From Pseudooceanicola aestuarii (GTDB lineage Bacteria > Pseudomonadota > Alphaproteobacteria > Rhodobacterales > Rhodobacteraceae): DNA of 64,000 nucleotides. Position 1 is the stretch's first letter. Every line of letters begins with the position of its first letter. Below, one piece after another: positions 56,021 through 63,022 of this stretch. The translations under genes were made by a program, and so were the position numbers. The stretch lies in assembly GCF_010614805.1 (NCBI RefSeq), contig NZ_JAAFZC010000003.1:62001-126000 (forward strand). The letters run 5' to 3'. The notes below the pieces were generated by a model. That model was not told the DNA's origin. It worked only from the letters and a program-made list of their open reading frames with translations, and searched no databases.

Positions 56021-56032
56021 TTGATATATTAT
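56021..56032. promoter_or_regulatory. TTGATATATCAA-like site upstream of the short-chain dehydrogenase
   Basis: TTGATATATTAT matches 10 of 12 bases and lies 88-99 bases before the dehydrogenase start. It overlaps a TATAAT-like -10 (TATTATAATGG), so part of the match may reflect a promoter. Confidence 0.5.
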
Positions 56033-56119
56033 AATGGCATGCAATCGCCGCAGGTCGCCCGGAGCAAATCCACTCCGCATCCCGCCCCGCGCCGTCATCG
56101 AAAGTAGAGGATCGACCCC

Positions 56120-56860
56120 ATGATCATTGTCACAGGCGGAACCCACGGAATCGGCCGCGCCACCGCCCTCGCCCTGGCTGAGGGCGGCGCGCAGGTCTTG
56201 ATCACCGGACGTGACAGCGCGGCTGGCAACGCGCTGGCGGAACAGACGCCGGGCGTGCAGTTCCAGCAGGCGGACGTCACCGATGACGCGGCCTGCCGCG
56301 CGCTGGTGGAACGGGCGATGACCCAGGGGGCGGGCCGGATCACCGGGCTGGTCAACAATGCCGGGATGGGGCGGCGCCACGTCTTTGCCCAGACCAGCGC
56401 GGCGGATTGGGATCAGATGATGCAGGTCAATGCCCGCAGTGTCTACCTGATGACCCGGCTGGCGTTGGAGGGGCTGATCGCGGCGCGCGGCGCGGTTGTC
56501 AATGTCGCCTCCGTCGCGGGCCTGCGCGGGGAGGAGCAGCTGGCGCTTTATACCGCGTCCAAGGCGGCGGTGATCGGGCTGACGCAGGCGCTGGCATTGG
56601 AACTGGGCGGCCAGGTGCGGTTCAACGCGGTCTGCCCCGGCCAGGTCGGGACCCGGATGATGGACGGCGTGCTGGCGGATGCCGCGCGGCGGCGGGCGCT
56701 GGAAATCCGCATCCCCACGGGCCGCATCGCGCATCCCGCTGAAATCGCCGAGGTCATCGCCTGGCTGCTGTCGGACAAGGCCAGCTATGTCAACGGCGTG
56801 GTCCTGCCTGTCGACGGGGCGGAGACGGCGGGGCTGCGCCTTCCCCGCCCGGCGGGCTAG
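56120..56860 (+). CDS. Short-chain dehydrogenase/reductase (SDR)
   Basis: A 246 aa classical SDR: cofactor loop TGGTHGIGRA at residues 5-14, DVT near 53, NNAGMG near 80, catalytic Ser in VNVASVAG near 130, YTASK near 145 (catalytic Tyr and Lys), and the PGQVGTRM loop near 178. AGAGGA precedes the ATG. It stands alone on the plus strand and converges on the aldolase operon 5 bases away. With the kinase and aldolase next door, an oxidation of a hydroxy-acid or sugar acid to the 3-oxo acid is a reasonable role, replacing the LtnD-type dehydrogenase of known tetronate pathways. Confidence 0.92.
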   Translation: MIIVTGGTHGIGRATALALAEGGAQVLITGRDSAAGNALAEQTPGVQFQQADVTDDAACRALVERAMTQGAGRITGLVNNAGMGRRHVFAQTSAADWDQMMQVNARSVYLMTRLALEGLIAARGAVVNVASVAGLRGEEQLALYTASKAAVIGLTQALALELGGQVRFNAVCPGQVGTRMMDGVLADAARRRALEIRIPTGRIAHPAEIAEVIAWLLSDKASYVNGVVLPVDGAETAGLRLPRPAG

Positions 56861-56864
56861 GCGA

Positions 56865-57551
56865 TCAGCGTCCGCCATCCGCCGGTCCTTCCGTTTTCGC
56901 GGCAGAGCCGTACCCATAGGTCCGGTAGGCGGTGTGGACCTCTGCCATTTCTGCATCGGTCAACAGGGTGACCGGGCCCATGGTGCGGGCCAGTTGGTAT
57001 TGCCGCGCCAGGACTTCCAGTTTCTCCGTGCGGACAAAGGCCGCCTCCAGCGTTGCGCCCAGGGCGATCATGCCGTGGTTGGCCATCAGACAGGCGTGGT
57101 AGCGCTGGCCCATCGTGTCGGCGACGGCGCGGGCCAGTTCGACCCCGCCAAAGGTGCGGTAGGGCGCGCAGGGCACTTCGTTCCCGCCGAACCCGGCAAC
57201 CATGTAGTGGAACGGCGGCATCGCCTGCCGCAAAACCGACAGGGCGACGCAATAGGTGGGGTGGGCGTGAACGATGGCCTGCGCGTCGGGCCGATTGCGG
57301 TAGAGCGCGGCGTGCAGCGCCCATTCACTTGACGGTTTCCAGCTGCCGGTGACATGACCGTCGAAGGCGACATGAGCGATCTGGTCCGGCGTCATCCGAT
57401 CGGGTGGGATGCCGGAGGGGGTGATCAGCATCCCGTCCCCCTGGCGCAGGCTGATGTTGCCCGCCGTCGCGTTCGATAGCCCGGAGGTCACGCAGGCCTG
57501 GCTGTAATGGACCAGCGCGGCGCGATGTTCTGTGTCCGGTGCGGAGTTCAT
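56865..57551 (-). CDS. Class II aldolase/adducin family protein, OtnC-like
   Basis: A 228 aa zinc-dependent aldolase or decarboxylase. Features: SNATAGNISLR near residue 26 (phosphate binding), ITPSGIPPDRM near 43, SSEWALHAALYR near 73 (Glu ligand/catalytic), AIVHAHPTYCVALSVLRQ near 93 (two His metal ligands) and ANHGMIALGATLE near 152 (third His). It overlaps the DUF1537 kinase stop by 4 bases. In known four-carbon acid pathways OtnC decarboxylates 3-oxo-tetronate 4-phosphate made by OtnK; this pair fits that model. A fuculose-phosphate-type aldolase is an alternative. Confidence 0.9.
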   Translation of the reverse strand: MNSAPDTEHRAALVHYSQACVTSGLSNATAGNISLRQGDGMLITPSGIPPDRMTPDQIAHVAFDGHVTGSWKPSSEWALHAALYRNRPDAQAIVHAHPTYCVALSVLRQAMPPFHYMVAGFGGNEVPCAPYRTFGGVELARAVADTMGQRYHACLMANHGMIALGATLEAAFVRTEKLEVLARQYQLARTMGPVTLLTDAEMAEVHTAYRTYGYGSAAKTEGPADGGR

Positions 57552-58816
57552 GACGCGGCTCCCTGTTCCATTTCTTCGAGGGCACGCAGCAGCACGTCGC
57601 GGCTGCCCAGCTTGCCGGATTTCAGGAAAAACGACATCGGGTCAGCTTCCTGGGTCACGCAGAATCCGCCGCCCAGCGGTCCGCGCGCCATCGCCCTGAC
57701 CCGGTCGACGCCCAGGGCGGCCATGACGGCGCCCGAGGTCTCGCCGCCCGCGACGACAAGGCGCCGGATACCCCGCGCCCTGAGGCCGGTGGCGATTCCG
57801 GCCAGCAGCCGTTCGGCCCGCCGTGCGGCGCCCATCCGCCCGTGCAGGGCCTGCGCCGCCTGAACGCCGCCGGTGTCGGTACAGGTGGTGATGGCAAGGG
57901 GGGTGCCGATCCGCGGCGTGGCCCAGTCCAGCGCGCGGGCGATCTGGGCGGCCTCCGGCGCGGGATCGCTCAGCGGCAGGCGCAACACGGGGTGTTCGGC
58001 GGCAAAGGCGTCCAGCTGCGCCTCCGCCACCGGCCCGACGCTGCCGCCCAGAACGGCGGCCGGGCCCTGCGCGTGGCGCGGTGGCGGGGCGGTGCCCGCC
58101 CGACCGGCGGCCCGTGCCAATCCCAGCGACACGACCAGCGGATCGCTGGCAACGATAGCGCGGCTGTCGGCGGCCAGCCGGACGCTCATCGCGACATCGG
58201 CATCGTCGCTGCAATCCAGCAGCACATGGCGGTGTCCGGCGGCGACCTGTGCGGCCAGCGCCTGACGGGCCGGCCCTTCGCCCGCCAGCAGATCCAGGTG
58301 GGAGACAAGACCCAGTGGCGTGCGCGTCTGCAACGACAGGAACCGCACCAGGTCGGGGTCGGGCATCGGGGTGACCGGGTCGAACCGCTTGACCGAGGTA
58401 TGCACCGGTGCCCCCTGGTAGAACAGGTGGCCCTGGTGCACGGTGCAGCGGAATTCGGGGAAACCGGCACTGATCAGCAGCGGCTTCTGGTCCAGCCGGT
58501 CGGCCAGCATGTCGGCGGCCAGCCCGATATTGCCCTCCGGCGTTGAATCGAAACTGGCGCAAGCCTTGTAGGCCACGGTGCGGCAGCCGCGTCCCACCAG
58601 CGCATCCAGTGCGGTTGCAATGGCGGCGCGGGCCTCGGCCACGGGCACCAGGCGGGTGCGCTGCGCCAGCACCAGGATCGGTGCCTCCGAGGTTTCGGCG
58701 GCGGCGCGCTCCGGGTCGAAAAAGACCGGCGATTCATGGCCCGCTTCCTCGAAATAGCTGGCGACCAGCAGCGCACCGGTCACGTCGTCGGAAATGACCC
58801 CGTAGGCCGGGGTCAC
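57548..58816 (-). CDS. Four-carbon acid sugar kinase, DUF1537 family (OtnK-like)
   Basis: A 422 aa ATP-dependent kinase of the DUF1537 family, which phosphorylates 3-oxo-tetronates (OtnK) or related oxo sugar acids. Motifs: ISDDVTGALLVA at residues 8-19, AYKACASFDSTPEGNIG near 103, LGGSVGPVAEAQ near 255, and the ATP-binding VAGGETSGAVMAALG near 360 with PLGGGFC and LKSGKLGSRDVL at the end. It uses a GTG start (GTGA overlap with the aminotransferase stop). Unusually, the gene directly upstream in its operon is an aminotransferase, not a dehydrogenase or isomerase. Confidence 0.9.
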   Translation of the reverse strand: MTPAYGVISDDVTGALLVASYFEEAGHESPVFFDPERAAAETSEAPILVLAQRTRLVPVAEARAAIATALDALVGRGCRTVAYKACASFDSTPEGNIGLAADMLADRLDQKPLLISAGFPEFRCTVHQGHLFYQGAPVHTSVKRFDPVTPMPDPDLVRFLSLQTRTPLGLVSHLDLLAGEGPARQALAAQVAAGHRHVLLDCSDDADVAMSVRLAADSRAIVASDPLVVSLGLARAAGRAGTAPPPRHAQGPAAVLGGSVGPVAEAQLDAFAAEHPVLRLPLSDPAPEAAQIARALDWATPRIGTPLAITTCTDTGGVQAAQALHGRMGAARRAERLLAGIATGLRARGIRRLVVAGGETSGAVMAALGVDRVRAMARGPLGGGFCVTQEADPMSFFLKSGKLGSRDVLLRALEEMEQGAAS

Positions 58817-60069
58817 GCGGACACCTCGTCCTGGCGTCGGGCCAGCGCGGCGAAGGCGTCGTCGATGGCGGCCAGTGCGGTGTCGATGGTGGCGTCGTCA
58901 TGGGCCAGAGACAGGAACATGTTGTGCCGGTGGTGCAGGTAGACACCGCGCGACAGGGCCTCCTGGCACAGCGCCTCGCCCAGCCGGGCGTCGGGGTCGT
59001 CGGCGAATTGCATCAGCGGGATCGCCGGCGGGCCGGACAGGGCAACGTCAAAGCCGTGCCGCGCCGCGCTGCCGGTCAGCCCGGCGGCAAAGCGGTCGCC
59101 GGCCGCGCGCAGGTGGGCGGGTCCGTTCTCACGCTCCAGCACGTCCAGAACGGCGACGGCGGCGGCCATCGGCGCGCCGGAATACCAGAAGGAGCCGGTG
59201 ACAAAGATCTGTCCGCCGGCCTTCCGGAACCGCTCCGCTCCGGTGACGGCGGCCAGCGGATAGCCATTGGCGATCGCCTTGGAATAGGCCGCCAGGTCGG
59301 GCCGCACACCGACGCCTTCCCAGCTTCCGCCCAGGTGCAGACGGAACCCGGCGCGCACATCGTCGAGGATCAGCGCCGCGTCCGCGGTGTCGCAATGCGC
59401 CCGTGCGGCATGCGCGAATTCGGGGGTCGGCAATTCCTGCCGGGTGGCCAGGTCGTGGCGAAAGGCCGACACGACGACCCCGGCCAGATCTTCCCCGGCC
59501 TCGGCCACGGCGGCGGACAGACTGTCAGGGTCATTGTAATTGTAGTAGATCAGGTGGGCGCGATCCTCTGCCGTGACCCCCACCACGGAGGGGGAGGACC
59601 AGGGCACCGCACCGTGATAGGCGCCCCTGGCCACCAGGATCTTGCGGCGCCCGGTGCCCGCACGGGCGATGGTCACGCAGGTGGTCATGGCGTCCGATCC
59701 GTTCTTCTGGAACAGGGCCCAATCCGCATGGGGGATCAGCGCGACCAGCCGTTCGGCCAGCGTGACGGCATGTTCGGTCGGCCCGTCCAGGCAATCGCCG
59801 GCATCCAGGCAGGCGCGGGCGGCGGCTTCCACCTGTGGATGGCGATGGCCCAGGATGATCGGCCCCCAGGAGCACATGAAATCGATATATTCCCGTCCGT
59901 CCGCATCGCGCACGCGGGCACCGTTCCCGCCGGAAAAGAACTGGGGATACCCCTCGGGGACTGCCGCCGCGCGCATGTGGCCCCACATGCCGCCGGGGAT
60001 CACATGCGCGGCGCGGGCCCGCAGCTGGCCGTCTTTGGTGTTGGGAAGGGATTGGGAGGTGGTGGGCAT
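58813..60069 (-). CDS. Class III aminotransferase, glutamate-1-semialdehyde aminomutase-like (paralogue 2)
   Basis: A 418 aa PLP enzyme with DADGREYIDFMCSWGP near residue 47, KNGSDAMTTCVTIARAG near 112, GAYHGAVPW near 140, LILDDVRAGFRLH near 224 and the Schiff-base lysine in LAAYSKAIANGYPLAAV near 250. It resembles the gene at 42.1-43.4 kb over its whole length. I start it at 60069 (MPTTSQSL). It heads the operon with the DUF1537 kinase and class II aldolase, so its product is probably the oxo acid that the kinase phosphorylates. An operator-like site lies 46-57 bases upstream. Confidence 0.9.
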   Translation of the reverse strand: MPTTSQSLPNTKDGQLRARAAHVIPGGMWGHMRAAAVPEGYPQFFSGGNGARVRDADGREYIDFMCSWGPIILGHRHPQVEAAARACLDAGDCLDGPTEHAVTLAERLVALIPHADWALFQKNGSDAMTTCVTIARAGTGRRKILVARGAYHGAVPWSSPSVVGVTAEDRAHLIYYNYNDPDSLSAAVAEAGEDLAGVVVSAFRHDLATRQELPTPEFAHAARAHCDTADAALILDDVRAGFRLHLGGSWEGVGVRPDLAAYSKAIANGYPLAAVTGAERFRKAGGQIFVTGSFWYSGAPMAAAVAVLDVLERENGPAHLRAAGDRFAAGLTGSAARHGFDVALSGPPAIPLMQFADDPDARLGEALCQEALSRGVYLHHRHNMFLSLAHDDATIDTALAAIDDAFAALARRQDEVSA

Positions 60070-60114
60070 GGGCTGTTCCGCTCTGCTTGTGGCGGAGCCG
60101 GACAGCACCCGCAT

Positions 60115-60126
60115 TCGATATACCAA
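60115..60126. promoter_or_regulatory. TTGATATATCAA-like site upstream of aminotransferase 2
   Basis: TCGATATACCAA matches the proposed operator in 10 of 12 bases and lies 46-57 bases before the aminotransferase start. Confidence 0.5.
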
Positions 60127-60313
60127 AAATCGGGAATCAGGGGCGCCAGTCAAGCTTTTCTTTCGAAATCACTCCCAGATTCATCCGGTACCGAGGCGGG
60201 ATCTTCAGGGTATTAGTAGGGCGGCGGCTCTCTAACATAGTGTAAAATAAACGATAAACGTGGTATCCGTGGTTCTGATCCACAGAAATCTTTCCCAAGA
60301 ACTCTTCACTATT

Positions 60314-60325
60314 CTGCTATATCAT
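60314..60325. promoter_or_regulatory. TTGATATATCAA-like site upstream of the TetR gene
   Basis: CTGCTATATCAT matches the proposed operator in 9 of 12 bases. It lies 90-101 bases before the TetR start, in an AT-rich spacer shared with the divergent aminotransferase operon. Confidence 0.4.
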
Positions 60326-60414
60326 AAATCAGGGCAGATCCGCCGAATCCGCAGAACTTGTCGCTTTCGCGGGCGCGCCTTAGATTGGACAGACACCGTA
60401 GGGGGAGCCCGCAT

Positions 60415-61116
60415 TTGACCACTTCACGCGACATGGCCGCCGAGCTGACCCTGAACCGCCCGATGCGCCGCAGGGGGATCGAGCGGTTCAACAGGTTGCT
60501 GGACGTGACCGAAACCCTGATGGCGGAAAACGCGGACGAGGACATCAGCCTGGCCCGCATCGCGGAGGCGGCGGAAGTGTCCATCGCCTCGGTCTATTAT
60601 TTCTTTCCGAACCGGAATTCCGTCTTTGTCGCGCTGGCATTGCGGTTCAACGACGAGATCTACCAGCGCGCCATCCTGCCGCCGCGCGATCCGGAACCGC
60701 AAAGCTGGCAGGAGCTTCTGGAAACCAAGCACAAGGCGGCGGCGGAGTTCCAGAACAGCCGGCCCGCCGCCCTGCGCCTGTTCCTGGGGGCGGGGGTGTC
60801 GGTCGCGATACGCAATGCCGATTTCACCGGCAACGCCCGGATCGCACGCAGCCGGGCGCGGATGCTGGAAGCCTATTTCGATCTCCAGCCCACCCCGGAC
60901 CTGGCCCGATGGCTGGAGGTGTCGGCGGCGGCGATGGACGGCGTCTGGTCTCTGTCCTATGGCCGTCACGGCAAGATAACCGAGGAATACCGCAGGGAGG
61001 GCACCGCCTGCGCGGTCACCTACCTGCGCCGGTTCCTGCCGGAGTTCCTGCCGCGCAAGCCTCTGACCGAAGAGGCTTTGGCCCGGATCGACGTCAGCGC
61101 CGACCCGACGGGCTGA
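60415..61116 (+). CDS. TetR-family transcriptional regulator
   Basis: A 233 aa regulator. The DNA-binding domain is near residues 20-70: RFNRLLDVTETLMAENADED, then ISLARIAEAAEVSIASVYYFF with the typical TetR recognition helix and following PN. The C-terminal helical ligand domain has no recognised signature. I take the TTG at 60415 as the start because AGGGGGAG sits 7 bases before it; an ATG at 60433 is the alternative. It is divergent from the aminotransferase/kinase/aldolase operon and tail-to-tail with the TRAP genes, and probably controls one or both. Confidence 0.9.
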   Translation: MTTSRDMAAELTLNRPMRRRGIERFNRLLDVTETLMAENADEDISLARIAEAAEVSIASVYYFFPNRNSVFVALALRFNDEIYQRAILPPRDPEPQSWQELLETKHKAAAEFQNSRPAALRLFLGAGVSVAIRNADFTGNARIARSRARMLEAYFDLQPTPDLARWLEVSAAAMDGVWSLSYGRHGKITEEYRREGTACAVTYLRRFLPEFLPRKPLTEEALARIDVSADPTG

Positions 61117-61128
61117 CCTGACCGGCCC

Positions 61129-62436
61129 CTAGCCGGCGGTCAGCCAGGCCGTGCCCTGCACCAGTATTCCGGGAAAGGCCATCAACAGCGCACCGCACAG
61201 GATCATCAGCGCCACATAGGGCAGAACGGCGCGGTACAGCTCGACGATGCTGGCCTCGGGACAGATCGTCTTGAGGTAGAAGATGTTGTAGCCGAACGGC
61301 GGGGTGATGTAGCCGATGCACAGGTTCAGCTGGAAGATGATGCAGAACCACAGCGGATCGAACCCCAGCTGCACCACCACCGGGAAACACATCGGCAGGA
61401 CCAGCAGGATGATCCCCAGCGGATCCAGGAACATCCCCAGCACCAGCACCACCAGCTGCATCAGGATCATCAGCATCCAGGGGGAGAGGTCCAGCTCGGT
61501 CAGGTAGCTCTGCATGAAGGAGATGCCCCCCGCAGCCGAGTAGACGGAGACAAAGGCGGTCGCGCCGAAGACGATCCAGATCACCATGCCGGTGGTCACC
61601 GCCGTCTCGAAACAGACCTCGCGCAGGAATCTCAGTGTCACCTCCCCCTGCGCAGCGACGGCCAGCACCACGGTAACCGCGCCGACGGCGGCGGCCTCGG
61701 TCGGGGTGGCGAGGCCCAGGAAAATGGAGGCCAGCACCACCACGATGATGGTCAGCGGCGCCAGCACCGACCTGAGCGACCATAGCTTGTCCTTCAGCGG
61801 AACGCGGTGGCCGATGGCGGGCGCGGCCTCGGGGTGGCGCCAGGCGTGGATCGCGACATGGGCGCAGATCACCGCCAGCACCAGCAGACCGGCGATCAGC
61901 CCGCCCATGAACAGCCGCCCGATGGACAGGCCCGTCGTCATGCCGATGACGATCAGCGTGATCGAAGGCGGGATGATGATGCCCAGCGTGCCGGCCGCCG
62001 CGATGGTGCCCAGGGCAAAGCCCCGGTCATAGCCCAGCCGCTCCATCGCGGGCATCCCGATCTTGCCCGTCGTCAGGGTGGAGGCGGCGCAGCTGCCCGT
62101 CATCGCCGACAGCACGGCGGCAAATCCGGCGGTGCCCAGCAACAGCCCGCCGTTCACCCGGCCCGACCAAAGGTGGAACGCGTGGTACAGATCGCTGGAG
62201 ATGCGGGAGCGGGACAGCGTGACCCCGATGAAGATGAACAGCGGCACCGCCGCCAGCAGCACGGACCACATGGTGCCGAACACGGCGGAGACCATGGGAA
62301 ACAGTCCCCCCGATCCGTACATGATCAGGGTGAACGCCACCGCCACCCCGCCCAGGGCAAAGGACAGCGACACGCCGAGGACGATCAGCAGCACCAGGCT
62401 GCCGAACATGCCGAGGGTCAGGATTTCAGGGCTCAT
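61129..62436 (-). CDS. TRAP transporter large permease, DctM family
   Basis: A 435 aa channel subunit with the family segments TGSCAASTLTTGKIGMPAM near residue 113, AAGTLGIIIPPSITLIVIG near 148 and GYITPPFGYNIFYLKTI near 373. It overlaps the small permease by 4 bases and is the last gene of the dctP-dctQ-dctM operon. It is distinct from the TRAP large permease at the left edge of the window. The neighbouring kinase/aldolase operon suggests a sugar-acid or related carboxylate as cargo. Confidence 0.93.
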   Translation of the reverse strand: MSPEILTLGMFGSLVLLIVLGVSLSFALGGVAVAFTLIMYGSGGLFPMVSAVFGTMWSVLLAAVPLFIFIGVTLSRSRISSDLYHAFHLWSGRVNGGLLLGTAGFAAVLSAMTGSCAASTLTTGKIGMPAMERLGYDRGFALGTIAAAGTLGIIIPPSITLIVIGMTTGLSIGRLFMGGLIAGLLVLAVICAHVAIHAWRHPEAAPAIGHRVPLKDKLWSLRSVLAPLTIIVVVLASIFLGLATPTEAAAVGAVTVVLAVAAQGEVTLRFLREVCFETAVTTGMVIWIVFGATAFVSVYSAAGGISFMQSYLTELDLSPWMLMILMQLVVLVLGMFLDPLGIILLVLPMCFPVVVQLGFDPLWFCIIFQLNLCIGYITPPFGYNIFYLKTICPEASIVELYRAVLPYVALMILCGALLMAFPGILVQGTAWLTAG

Positions 62437-62951
62437 GCGGCGGGATCTCCGGTCGGGGTTTCGTCAGATTGCGGGCGCCACATCCGGCGCAGCGCATCCG
62501 CCAGCTCGGCCAGGCCCTGAAGGGCGATCATCACGACACCGATGAACAAAGCCAGTTTCACCGGCCAGATCGGATGGCCCAGGGCGCTGTCGTCGCGTTC
62601 CGCGAACATCCACGACATCTCCAGGTAGGACCAGGCCTGATAGCTCAGCGCGCCGGTCCACAGCAGCAGGACGGCATAATTGACCACGTCGAGAAAGGCC
62701 CGCCAACGGGGGAAGCGGTCGTTCAGCAGCAGATCGACCCGGACGTGGCCGCGATGGATCAGGGTATAGGCGCCCAGCAGCACGAAATAGGCGCCAAAGA
62801 TCCGCTGGGTGTAGCCCTGCACCCAGATGGTCGGCGCGTTGAAGGCATATCGCATGACCACCTCGTAGACGATGATGACCATGCCGATCAGGATGGCAAA
62901 GCTGACGGCCTTGCCCAGCAACGTGTTCAGATAGGTGATCAGTCGCACCAT
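62433..62951 (-). CDS. TRAP transporter small permease, DctQ family
   Basis: A 172 aa protein with four hydrophobic segments, including KAVSFAILIGMVIIVYEVVM near residue 13 and the central GHVRVDLLLNDRFP motif near 68 (family G-H-x-x-V/I-D). Normal length for DctQ. It sits between the binding protein and the large permease and bridges them in the complex. Confidence 0.92.
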   Translation of the reverse strand: MVRLITYLNTLLGKAVSFAILIGMVIIVYEVVMRYAFNAPTIWVQGYTQRIFGAYFVLLGAYTLIHRGHVRVDLLLNDRFPRWRAFLDVVNYAVLLLWTGALSYQAWSYLEMSWMFAERDDSALGHPIWPVKLALFIGVVMIALQGLAELADALRRMWRPQSDETPTGDPAA

Positions 62952-63022
62952 GCGTCGGCCTCCCTCGTGGCTCTGGACCGCGTGGCGGGCCGGGGTATGC
63001 CCGGCCCGCCGGTTGCGCGGGA

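Noticed and set aside
56021..56037. TATAAT-like sequence at the SDR promoter as an explanation for the operator match
   Set aside because: It may explain part of that single site, but the identical palindrome appears in perfect form at 45590 and 45684, where no TATAAT is present, so I kept the operator hypothesis.
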